Part shown: piece after piece, positions 47,961 through 58,625 of the stretch | Layout: each line of letters starts with the position of its first letter | Numbering within the stretch: position 1 is the first letter of the stretch | NCBI GenBank assembly: GCA_031841125.1 | Contig: CM063113.1 | Coordinates: 19,985,312-20,049,311 of the forward strand | Direction: 5' to 3' | Source of the DNA: Acanthococcus lagerstroemiae | Taxonomy: Eukaryota > Arthropoda > Insecta > Hemiptera > Eriococcidae | Length of the DNA stretch: 64,000 nt | Translations under genes and position numbers: made by a program | Notes under the pieces: generated by a model | Database searches by the model: none | What the model was told of the DNA's origin: nothing | The model's input: the letters and a program-made list of their open reading frames with translations, nothing else

Positions 47961-50036
47961 GAGGGGGTCACACTATGGCAGCGAGAAGGTGCCGTGGTTG
48001 GGCTCCTGCTCGCGCGACATTCTTGCGGATCACGAGTTATAACTATGGTACGGCTGACAATAGTGTCAGATAGGATCAACTACAAATGAAAAGCAAAGGT
48101 AAAAACTGTCCGAGCCTGAACATAAGTGACTGGTGGTATTGACGTGACAGCGCTGAGATCCGTTTCTATCCCACTTCTGATGTAAAAAATTTGAAGGAAA
48201 AAAAAATACTACTGATAAAGGAGTGTGAGTCGAAGGAAAAGGCCGGTAAGGGGACAAATTAGGGAAATTAAGGCAATTTTGGTCGAACGAAAAGACTTGA
48301 TTCAAAATTGTGTAAACAGAACTAATTTTGATTACTGAATAATATAAACATGAAAATCTTCTGTAGATGCAAGGATTGGATCGTAGCGCGCCTGCCGACT
48401 GGTACCATCTGGAATTATAAAAAAGTAATCGCGTTTAGTACGAGGATTCGAAATCTAGTCAGACATGCAAAACTAGAGAGGTATGATCTCATGATCTGTC
48501 CCGTGGCTTACGTCCAAGCGACGCTGCCTCGTCGGCCAGCAGTCGGCCAGTGCTAAGTATCGCAATTGGCCATACTTGTGAGGGTACCTCCTCCTCGGAG
48601 TCTACGTACTCTACATTCTGATTTCGGACCGCCCTGTTGTACGTCGTATTCTCGCCTGAGCATTCCGCTCTACATAATGAGCGTACGTCGATACCCGGCA
48701 AGACAGTTGGAGTATGCGCAACTCTTTGGCCTAATTAATACATAAAGCAATTCGATATCTGAGAAGGGTGAGACTATACAAGGATTTGTACTCCATAAGG
48801 AAACTTCACCTATGATGCAATTTGAACTCTGCAGACTATGCCACCGTACTGTCTCACACTCATAAGACCCACGTACAACTATCGATAGGTGCTACGAAAA
48901 TGATCCTGTCGAAGGTAGCCAGTTGACGAAGAATGTGCTAAGCATCCTGGGTCATCCCTACAACACGTTGCAGATGGATAGCAGGTGGCTAGAGACTATT
49001 ATTGCCACATCGGTTGGGAGACGAGGGTGAATTATCGACTCGTGAGAGTCAGGCACGAGCCTGAGAAATGACTTCATCGCTGCAGCGAATGCTAGCTGCA
49101 GTGTTTCCTAACATAATAAAGCTATGCATCCCAAAACCAGGGAACTAAAATTTACCATTTTCTTATATAAGAAAAAAACTGGCGGAGTGGGAACCAGTGG
49201 GCACATGATAAGGGACATTTATTAAGAAGAAGTTGCATGCGTATTTCGTATTATGTAACAATCGTAATTTTTACAATTTTCGTCTCCCCTATCTCCTTAT
49301 TAACCCTTTGGCATCGGCTAATGTCCAAGTGTGTGAAATGTGAACTCCTGCCTTCGGTTTCATTCTTATTTTTTTAGTCAATGTGTGCATAGTTCGTGTG
49401 ACATATAGCGTAGCCCTCCTAAACTTATGTATATTATATTGCATAAATAATCATTTTTATATTTTGTTTTCTTTCTTGTTGCAGGTAAGTCAGCAGTTAT
49501 ACTCATTCATTCCCCGGCGGAAATTTTTACTTCTCCCCGAAACCTAACTACTAGCCGTCTTTCACACCGTGACACCTTGGCTGTAACCTGTGAATTCCGA
49601 TTGACGCTCGTTGATTGCAGGGAGAAGCTGTACAGTAGTACGGTAATATACGTACAATATATGTATTAACAGTGTGTCTTAACAGTCATTTAAATCATTT
49701 AATGCCATTTATTTGGGAAGAAGGTCCATTCGCGCACAGTGGTGTGTTCTTTCATGGTACCTGGTGAACAGTTCATTAACGTTAAAAGTACCCAGTATTT
49801 TGGTCCACGTTATGTGTCGCGTTACGCGGTAGCGAATGGGTTAATTCGGCTGTGTCTAAGGTACAGCGATTAAAATTTGTACATTGTAAATTAACAATTA
49901 ACATAGAAATTCTTCCAGTCTTTTCGATCAATATGTAACAGCATCAAAATAAATTCGACATGATAGTTGCGATCATCGGCGTGTTGTAATTTTGGAATGT
50001 CTTCCCTAAACACTTTCATAAGTAATTTAAGGTCAT
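47961..50036. other. No recognisable gene
   Basis: Frames up to 87 codons occur on both strands without motifs. No repeat edges were recognised. Confidence 0.4.
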
Positions 50037-51190
50037 TTGGCTTATGAATTTTATGCAAAATTATACGGGGACAACAGCAAGAATCAAAACTGCACAATAA
50101 CAACCGAGGACAAGGAAGAGATTCCACACTTTCTAAAACACGAGATCGAAGCAATAATCAATAATCTGAAAAAAGACAAAGCTTCAGGGGCGGACAAAAT
50201 TTGTAACGAACATATTCGAAATGGAGGGGGGCAAATGGTAGAATATCTTACCAAGTTATTTAACTTACTATTAAAATCTGGTAAAATCCCATCTGAATGG
50301 AAAAAATCAGACATAATTCTATTATCGCTAAAACAAATTATGGAAAAGACAGGGGAACACCAAATTGAATTGCACTTGGCTTTTGTGGATTACGAGAAGG
50401 CTTTCGACTCTCTAAAACACAACTTTTTAATCAATATACATTACATAGACAACGAGTTCCAGGCAAATTAATCTCACGAATCAACGATATGTATTCAGAT
50501 CTGAAAGCAAGAATAGTCGTCATTGAACAACCAGGCGGATACTTCGCCATGGACAGGGGGACCAGGCGACCACCTGTCACCAATTCTATTCAGTGCAGTG
50601 CTGGAAGAGGTAATGAGGGAGATGAAACAAAGGACTTTTGATACATGGAAGTAGATTGAATAATCTAAGATTTGCGGACGACCTCTAACATTAATTGCAG
50701 GGTCCCAAGAAGAGTTGTAAGACACGTTAATCGAACTGGAGACAGGAGGGGAGAAAGCAGGGCTAAAATTAATGCATCAAAGAAAAACGGGGAAACTCTT
50801 GCTTATAATGGAAAAAATATTGAGTTGGTACAAGAAATGAAATATTTAAGGCAAATGATCTCATTTAAGAAAACTAAAAACTTGGAACTCGATACGAGAA
50901 TAGCCAACTCTTGGAAAAAATTCTGGTTATTGAAAACAATTTTTGAAGGTAATTTTTCGAGAAAACACAAAGAGGAAATTCTGAACAGCTGTGTTTTCCC
51001 CACCCTGTCGTACGGGTGTCAAACCTGGTCGCTTACCAAACAAGAAGAAACAAAAAAATAGTAAAGACGTATTGTAGTAATTACAGAGTGCTAACTCCAC
51101 AGAAAACAATAAATACTCAAAGACTCGAAGAAGTATCTATATTATAAAATCCAACTTCAACTGCATGAATGAATGAATGAATGTGTCGAT
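50037..51190 (+). pseudogene. RTE-like LINE fragment with internal deletion
   Basis: It begins 'YEFYAKLYGDN' and 'LKKDKASGADKICNEHIRNG', then 'LTKLFNLLLKSGKIPSEWKK' up to 'SDIILL' (50037-50325). It jumps directly to 'LHLAFVDYEKAFDSLKHN' (about 50372-50430), so the 'YRPISL...AGFR' part present in the copy at 20223 is deleted. Frameshifts follow. 50672-51061 carries 'EMKYLRQMISFKKTKNLELD' and 'ILNSCVFPTLSYGCQTWSLT', the usual C-terminal blocks. The 3' end is a (TGAA)n run at about 51166-51184. The copy is 5' truncated. Confidence 0.87.
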
Positions 51191-51737
51191 CGCGCATACC
51201 GTAAACAAACTTTTTTTTGGCTTTTGTCTCGAAGCGAGGCCGAAGGCCGAGCGACTGTTGTTTTTGGCTTTTGGCTGTGGAATTTAATGCAAGGCCGCAG
51301 GCCGAGCTATGGTTTATTTAATTTATGAAAAAGGAACTAAAACAACCCGAATGTAAGATTCTTTTTCCTAATAAAAATTCATTTTGTAGCGTTTTCGTCC
51401 ACTCGTGGATTGATGCGGCACGCTGCAGTTAGTAGCAGAGAGGCAGAATGTAAAAATAAATTCGTGTTTGATAGATAAGCATTCTGCAAATTAATAATTG
51501 ATTTGATGAAATTAGTAGTCACTCAATTTTGCAATAATTACTTAATTGCGAAAAAGAGCTATTTTTCTATGTTCGAACTTGATTAATGTGCAGCTTGTAG
51601 AAAGGAGAAAGCGCAATTCCTACTTATTTCGTCACTAATTCACTTCTAACCACAAGTAAGTCCTTATTTTCAAGCTGTAGTTACAATATCTGATTTGAGA
51701 ATATTGGAACGGCGTGGAATACAAATTAATCATTTGT
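51191..51737. other. No gene; GGCCGAAGGCCGAG short repeats
   Basis: 51229-51315 contains repeated 'ggcttttg' and 'gaggccgaaggccgag'-like units. The rest is AT-rich without recognised features. Confidence 0.35.
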
Positions 51738-52087
51738 ATCCTATTTCTATTTGAACATCAGATTTTACTATCTTCACTATGTTCTAGATCTGCAGGAGTT
51801 CAATATACCTTGACACCAGGTTCAAATCCGCAACAGAAACCTAATTATCAGGGAACAGACCTGGGTTTTGAGTTGAATACTACTATATGGCACCTCTTCA
51901 ATCTAAGAATATATGCCTCGGATGTAACATTAATTCTTTTAATCTTCCTATTGGATTATCAGTTTCTATTATCTGGACTGTTTTCCTTTTCTGCAGGAGT
52001 TGAATACCTTGGTACCAGATTCATATCGAAAATGGATGACACCTGGTTATTAGTAAACGCACCTGAGTTAATGGTTGAATACTATTA
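51738..52087 (+). repeat. Two diverged 150-bp direct repeats with exon-like look
   Basis: 51738-51886 and 51941-52087 align: each has a T-rich tract ending in CTGCAG, then GAGTT[CG]AATA, then ACCAGRTTCA, and ends with TTGAATACTA. An open frame of 126 codons (51714-52094) runs through both with the repeated protein patterns 'SAGVQY' and 'SAGVEY'. The polypyrimidine-CTGCAG|GAG boundary resembles a 3' splice site in both, so these could be duplicated pseudo-exons. No protein family is recognised. Confidence 0.4.
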
Positions 52088-52782
52088 TGCATGATAGCAG
52101 TTGGGTTGCAGTATGCAGATTGTAGAATCGCGATTGATGGCTGATCAGGATTGGAGGAATTGTGATGTTGTTGATAACAGCCAGATAGCTTTTTGGGAAG
52201 AAAAATTATTTCGGTTCCTACTTTGATTAATGTACATTTTAAAGAAAGAAAGAGAAAGGAACCGGGAGCATGAATATCCTCAGTTAGTTTCAAATGTTAT
52301 TTGTCTGAATAATTTCCGATGTGTATAATATCACTTATGAACCTCACGATTTACTGCAAGTAAGTTACCATTAGCAAATTGTCATTATACATCTCTGACG
52401 TATAAGAATACAGGGATGGCATCAGATATTATAGAATGGAATTTTTAGTGCACATCTAAACCAATATCTTCAGAGGATTGTATTAGAACTAGGTAGTCAG
52501 TCATATACAAAAATAACATTAAAAATGTATCATTTTATTATTTTGACATGTGAAGCACTAAGATAACACACATCACCTGAGACATCTTCGCCAACATCAA
52601 CACCTAGCAATAAATACATATAAATAACTTATTAAATTTTATACATTTTCACCCTCGCCTTTAATGGTATTATGTAAAAAACACATTGAAACATTAGCAA
52701 AACCTTCTAAATTTTCGATAACACTGAAACTAATTAATAAATAGGATAAATTACTTTCTTGAGCTTCAATATAATACTTTTT
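52088..52782. other. AT-rich 3' flank of the AAA-ATPase-like gene
   Basis: No gene is seen. The segment at about 52170-52260 weakly resembles 51540-51630 ('ttgattaatgtRcA', 'gaaagRaRaaagc'). Confidence 0.35.
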
Positions 52783-54487
52783 TTAAATTATTTTCTCTAA
52801 TGCTTCTTTCGAAGACAATGTCATACTTTCTTCACAGATAAAACATCTATCTTGTGCTTTTACAAACAAATCCAGCACCTTGGCGGTGCGCAAGTTCCCT
52901 TTCTTTGCTGTTTTGACAATTCTTTTTTGTGGTTTGACTTCAAAATTTTCGATAAAAATATGAAATAAGAAACCCTCAAACCATGCTTCATTAAGATTAC
53001 ATTTTTTATGTTTACTTATAAGTATATCAAACACTTTCTTTATATTCTCAAGGTTTTCTAGACAGTTAGCTTTATCAAAAATATCCATATCTAAAAAATG
53101 ATTTCGACAAGTTTCAATTAGTTCTGGATTATATTTTAAAATATCATTAAAATAAGTAGGTACCTACACATGTTTTCCATAAACTCTAATTTAACTTCAA
53201 TATTCGGTATTCTTACCAGAACATAATTCTTCTCCATTTGCTTATCTATAGTTAGGTATCCTTGCTGGATGAGGAAATTCAGCAATAAACTGTCATTTTC
53301 AATTGTATGACATTTACTTTTAAACAAATTAAATTCTGCAGGTTTTAAACACTCTTTTAATTCTACGCGTTCTGATTCATCATCTATCAATTTTGCCATT
53401 TTTTTTCTCAAAATTTTTGAGGACATTACTTCAGTTAATTCTTCAGCCATTCCGGAATTTTTCCAATAATACTTTACTTTCCCAGACATTAGAAAATTCA
53501 CTATAAAATACGTATTAAGAATTGATAGGTCTCCATACTTATAACCATTGTACCATGAAATTGCCAAGTCTTTTTGGTCACGAATTTGAGTAAAGAATGA
53601 TCGACTCATCACTTCTTCAAATTCGGTTAACAATATTCCATAAAATTCGGAGAATATTTTATCCTCAAGAAAATTGAAATGCGAACGTTATTTAAGGATG
53701 ATAGGCCTTTGCAAGTTAGAGCAGTTACACCAGTAAGTACTGTGAGACACTTATCTGTATGTTTTGAAGCTTCACCAACCATGTTGCAATAAAAAGCAAC
53801 AGTACTATTCAGACTACTGCCATTTACATGATACATAGCACTGCTAAAAATCCGATCGAACTCATCAATCAAAAGTAAACATGGTTTTTCAAAGTTGAAA
53901 TACTCACGCACGCAGTTAATTAAAAAAATGACACCATTTCCAATTTCGATAGGCGATTTTTCAAGGTATTCTTCTTCATTAACCCACTTATGGAAAGCTT
54001 CAATATTTTCACGACTCGGACTATCACATACGTTCTTATATTCCGTGAGAGCATTATGCAATATACTGCGGCAGGCTTCGATACAGTCTTCATACGATTT
54101 AACCTCAATTGAAAATAATCCAAACGTTACACTGACTACAGCAAACTGGTCATACCATATCATGCTTTTCGGGCAATTCCCGATCACTTCGTTATTTGAA
54201 ATCTTCAGTACACTCTTAATATGAAATGGTCCTGACAAATCAGGATACAAACCAGCTACCATAGTAATACATTTTTCGAAAGCATCATGTTTTTTCAATT
54301 TTTCGGCCACCTTGATGGCTCTAGAATCCGTTGATTTGGTTAGTATCCACGTCCATCTTTTAACGCGATTATCAATAGTCTTGAACCAATTCTTCTTGAT
54401 TTCCGAGGTACCCGCGAAGTCAAAATTATCAGGAATTCCAACATTCCCATATGGTACTGTTGTAAAAGTAAAAGTTTGGCTAACCAT
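52783..54487 (-). pseudogene. AAA-ATPase-like / PD-(D/E)XK-type protein, two frameshifts
   Basis: Three minus-strand frames join in order. 54487-53627 (286 codons) has a Walker-B-like 'PCLLLIDEFDRIF' near residue 203 and 'VLTGVTALTCKGLSSLNNVR' near 247. 53633-53136 has 'ISWYNGYKYGDLSILNTYF', 'YYWKNSG' and 'LIQQGYLTID...VRIPNIEV'. 53088-52783 has 'NEAWFEGFLFHIF' and 'KVLDLFVKAQDRCFICEESM'. This is the block order of the AAA-ATPase-like family (Pfam AAA-ATPase_like followed by PDDEXK_9), common in bacteria including intracellular symbionts and scattered in eukaryotes. Single-base frame changes lie near 53670 and 53165. No GxxxxGK[ST] P-loop is visible, and the E-x-K half of the nuclease site reads E-E-S-M. 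The start at 54487 is supported by a second locus with the same 14 N-terminal codons. Molecular role is unknown. Confidence 0.8.
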
Positions 54488-55403
54488 TCACTATTTAACA
54501 GTATTGAATATAATCCATTTAACCTCTTCCCTGCCCTGGTTGATATGTTTTTCAACTTTAAAACCGCTGTGATTGCAACAACTTACTGTTGAATCATATA
54601 GATCCAAAATTTTATCCACATAGTTTCCTGACCTGGGAAAATAATTTCACCAAGTTCAAAGAAAATCGGCTGATTTTTGAACGTTTAATCACTTTTCTAT
54701 TTTGAACTTTTAATTACTTTTCTATTTATATTGTACTTTCTAACCAAAAACCACCAACTTTAAGACCCAGGGGTGCAGTTTAAAATGTTTTAATCAATCT
54801 GAAACTATTTTGTGATTTTAAAAAAAATGGAAGAACTTAATCGGAGGGGAGAGGGTACGTTGGAGTGGAGCAAGCAAGATGAAGTTCAGATTTAAATCCT
54901 GAAGAAGGTGGACATTGTTAACCAAGTTATATACTTAGAAAATAGTAAGATTTTCCACAAAGATTAGTAGTCATCAGAAAGCCTGGAAGGTGAGCAAATT
55001 ACTGAGATTTGTTGAGCTTCAGTGGGGCAAGTTAAGCCAAGCATGAGCCAAACCATTTTCAAAATCTACAAGTAATTCAGGATAAAAGTAAAATTAAGTT
55101 GTTGGAATATACTAAAATTAATTTTATGCCGAGTTTTCAAAAACTCCGTTTTTTCCCAAATTAATACCTACTTCCCCCTTTTTTGAGATACACTTTAAAC
55201 TTCACAGTATCCTTGTCCAGGTTCTTCTTGCGAAGATAAACAGTGCCCAACTTATTACCACCGTAATATTGCAGACACTTGGTTTCGAGTTGGCGCAAAG
55301 CGCCAACGAGCGAAAACATTTGCGAGCGAAGCGAATGAATGAATGCTCCATCAAAGATGGCGAGCCGGACGGCCCGCACTGTAAACGCCCCTCAGAGGCT
55401 AGT
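54445..55403 (-). repeat. 1-kb leader repeat, copy B (inverted twin at 28346-29360)
   Basis: Reading on the minus strand it runs from ACTAGCCTCTGAGG at 55403 to the first 14 codons of the AAA-ATPase-like gene. It differs from copy A by scattered substitutions and lacks the 60-70-base insertion of copy A. Its position just upstream of the gene suggests it is the promoter and 5' untranslated region, but no TATA or initiator could be fixed. Confidence 0.88.
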
Positions 55404-55539
55404 ATTGTAGAAAGAGCCATAGACTTGCAACACGTCAACGAACTCTCAGAATCGAATACACATAGTCAGACTCACGAATGTAGTAGTAAAGCGTACCATA
55501 TTGGTTGCACCAGGGTTCAGTGTTACCAATATTTCTACA

Positions 55540-55840
55540 AATTGAGACCCATCAAAATAACATGGAAAGAGCAATTGAGGGATAAGAAAAATATTTCCGA
55601 AATAAAAAATAAGCTCAAGTACAAACTAAACTTCCTACATGCGTTATGGAGGCTGAAGTGGGATTGAGCGGTATACATGGCTAAAATGGATAACAACAGA
55701 TGGGCAAAATTAACCTCGGACTAGTTTCTGAAGGGGGGCAGAAGAAAAGGGAAACAGAGAACCAGATGGAGGGATGAGATTGACAAAATGTTGAAACACC
55801 GGGCATGTTCCGCACAGTGTCATCACCCGTACTCAGTTTT
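55540..55840 (+). pseudogene. RTE-like LINE, extreme C-terminus
   Basis: Plus-strand frames read 'ISEIKNKLKYKLNFLHALWR', then 'MAKMDNNRWAKLTSD', then 'GGRRKGKQRTRWRDEIDKML'. This matches the last conserved block of RTE/BovB-class LINE polymerases (A-x-M-x-x-NRW ... RGRxxxRWRDxI). Stops and one frame change interrupt it. It directly adjoins the leader repeat, so it may mark an insertion edge. Confidence 0.8.
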
Positions 55841-57815
55841 CTCAAATTTTGACTGGCTACAGCGCATCGTATCACCTGTTAACAATCAGTTTTACCCCTG
55901 ACAATTCGACTACTTGTAGGCAAACGAATCGCCCTGCGAATCCAGTATAATAAACACACACGACCACATCACAACGCGGACGTCCCACAAGTAGACTGCA
56001 AAATTCGAGAAGGTCCCCAGAGTGCATATGTAACTACTGACAGCATAGGATTCTCAGTTGCCGAAATCTCAGAAATGTAGGTGTTTTTTCTTGTTTTTCT
56101 TCTTTTTCGCCCATCTATCTCTGAAATTTTCCAGAAGTTGTGGCCGAACACACACCTACATTGAGTTGGAAAAATGAAGATTCCCTCTCCGCCTCTGTCC
56201 GAAGAAATATGTCTCATACCTTCATCCCTGACTTGATCATGTGGAAATTTTTCATTATGTTGTACACGACACGTGTAAAAAGTGCGTAACGTTGTCGCAA
56301 GCTTCTCATGAGATTCGAAAACAGATTGACGTCATGTTTGTGTTGTTACCCTTTCGAGCAGCATTGGGCTTAAACCATGCTTCAAATTAGCACCTCTTTA
56401 AACCCCGCTCTCGGTTGTTTCCCCTCTCATTCGCCGGTTCTCCCCAATATCACCCTGTTTTTCTCGTTTTCCCGTCTTCGTTTCGCGAATGTCGAACAAG
56501 CTCGTGCCGGAAATTTTCCTTCCGATACCCTACGCGCACTACAACTACTACTACCACGTGCCTACTTCTCAGCGCGGCTTCGACATTAATGGAATTTTGA
56601 AAACGAAGTAGAAGGATGATGACGAAGCCCGACGCGGAACGAAAATGAATGTAGGGAAAAAATACATTTTTAATTTGTTATTAATGACGTTCATTAAGGA
56701 TAGCGGGCGGTGTTGGAGCGCCAGTGATGAATGTTTCGCAAGCGAGCATCAGCTGCTTTCACGCGGCGAAGAAAGACACGACCGAGGCGCGGTTGTTTGT
56801 TTCTTAAATTTGTCGGCAGGGGACAGGGGGTAAGGCATTCGAATTTGGCGTCCTGCCTGCGACGTCGGAATTAACGTCGTCGTCGGTCGACGTGCGGCCT
56901 AAATGTCTTTTCAGCCGAGTTCGTTATACGAAGACGTGGTGCGCTCGTTTTAGATGGCGAACGTCGCAGTTGGGAGTAGCTCTGTGAACCCTCAGGGGAG
57001 TGAGACAAGTGAACGAGTGAACGGCCACCGTGGGCAGCGATTACAATTCGATTATATGTATAGCGCTGCAAATCTGCTCATATTGAACTTCAATCAGTGT
57101 TACGCGATGAGACGCTCAAAAATGTACCGGCGTGTTAAAATTCCAGAATTGTCTCGGAATCGGGGGGGGGGGGATTTCCTAAATAAGGCATGTGATCTTT
57201 CAGATTGTACCGGGATGTTCTATGAGTTTTCTTGCTGCTACATGTTAACGTGTGCTAGAGTCCACAGAATGTGCCATAAAGAACTTGAGTACAACGAAAA
57301 AAGCGATTCCCACGTTGGTATCACCTAACAGATGGCGGGCATGGAGCTCCTGCGTCCAAAATATGAGAATTAGTGAATATAAGGTCGGAGAAAAGCAAAC
57401 CCAGTCTGTCCACTCAGAAAATACCAGCCGGGAGCAAGAGGTCCCGCAAGAAGAAAAGTGATAAATAATGTTGTTTTACGAGATTTCCTAATGTTTCTAG
57501 CTTTCGTTAAGTGAAAACGAATTCCAGAGTGTCTTACAGGGTACACCTGTTCCGAAATGTCCCAGTTTTGGAAAACGTGTCCCGGAGGTACCTGAAATGT
57601 CCCGAAATTCTTTGTAAGAAAGGAAATAAGTGACAAGGCAATCGCGGCAGCATGCGAGGTGCTCGGGAACTTAGAATATTTTCGCGATTTTTCCTGAAAA
57701 ACGACTGAGTCCAAGAATAAGTCCAGAAAAATATTCGAACTTAGTCGTTCTTTCGAGAGAAATCGCGGAAAATATTATAAGTCCACAACAGGACCGCACT
57801 ATAGTAACGCAACTA
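55841..57815. other. No recognisable gene; CpG-rich centre and a TIR end
   Basis: 56380-57100 is CpG-richer, with overlapping frames on both strands lacking motifs. A G-run of ten lies at about 57162-57171. At about 57525-57600 the sequence 'cagagtgtcttacagg' followed by repeated 'gaaatgtccc' units resembles a left end of the CAGGGTGTCT class, but no right end was found. Confidence 0.4.
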
Positions 57816-58625
57816 CGAAGGCTGTTCATTAAATAACGCCTCCTCGTTTGCAGCGCGCTCTGTAGACAACGTAGGAAGCTAATTTTTTTTTTTGAAGAAT
57901 GAGAAAATCATATGCTTTCACTTGGTATATTTGATTTCTATATAATCTCCGTTAAGCTCAATACAACGCATCCAACGTGAAATTAGTTTGCGGATACCGG
58001 TTTCATAGAATTCGAGTGATTGTGTACGCAAGAAAATGGCCACTGTTGCCTGCAATTCATCGTCAGATGCAAAGCGGTGACCCTTCAGGGTCCTCTTTAG
58101 ATGGCGAAACAGGTAATAATCACTTGGCGCCATATCGGGGCTATACGGCGGCTGCGGAATAACTTCGAAGCCAAGACGCTGTAGTAGAGCTCTATAACTT
58201 CGTGTGAGTACGATCGTCCGCCATTTTGACTCCAACCGCGCCCGTGAATTCCGAATTGGACTATGCGGAGCGTACCGCGTAGTCAATTCGGCATCCACGG
58301 GTAAAGTTGACGTCAAAATGGCGGACGATTGTACTCACACGAAGTTATAGAGCTCTAGCTGTAGTGCCTCTGTGGTGGCGCGGCTCGTGTGCGGACGCGC
58401 ATTGTCGTGTTGCAGGAGGTAGACGGGATGGTGGGGTCGTACACGTGTCAGACGTCGTTTCAGGCTTCGTAGGGTCTTGATGTACCGCTCTGAATTGATT
58501 GTGCAGTTTTTTGGGAGAAATTCCCGGTGCACCACCCCTTCTGAGTCCGAAAACACTGTGAGCATGCACTTTCCAGTCGATCTTTCCATTCGAACCTTCT
58601 TTTGGTGGGGGGAATTGATGTGGCG
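57816..58625 (-). pseudogene. Mariner transposase, C-terminal two thirds
   Basis: From about 58615 the minus strand reads 'KKVRMERSTGKCMLTVFSDS', 'HREFLPKNCTINSERYIKTL', 'LLQHDNARPHT', then after an inserted MITE 'LGFEVIPQPPYSPDMAPSDY', 'LKGHRFASDDELQATV' and 'ETGIRKLISRWMRCIELNGD'. Asp sites are present in V-F-S-D-S, H-D-N-A and P-S-D-Y. Removing the insert with one target copy leaves 34 residues between the last two Asp, as in DD34D mariners. The 3' end CGAAGGCTGTTCATTAAATA abuts TA at 57814-57815. The N-terminal helix-turn-helix and 5' TIR are missing where the R1-like LINE begins. Confidence 0.9.
58185..58357. mobile_element. Palindromic MITE inside mariner transposase
   Basis: Inverted arms of about 46 bp with a single mismatch start TAGAGCTCTATAACTTCGTG and end near GCCATTTTGAC. 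They enclose a loop of about 80 bp. GCTGTAG(T) flanks both sides (58178-58184/5 and 58358-58364/5), a 7- or 8-bp target duplication. The element breaks the mariner frame between the second and third catalytic Asp. Confidence 0.93.

Noticed and set aside
55161..55667. Opposing frames conserved between the two leader copies as a real gene
   Set aside because: Conservation is explained by the duplicated DNA, and frames on both strands are equally open. No family motif decides between them.
58185..58357. Tc1/mariner MITE with TA duplication
   Set aside because: TA does flank the palindrome, but a longer GCTGTAG(T) match exists, and only its removal restores DD34D spacing. The TA reading gives 37 residues.
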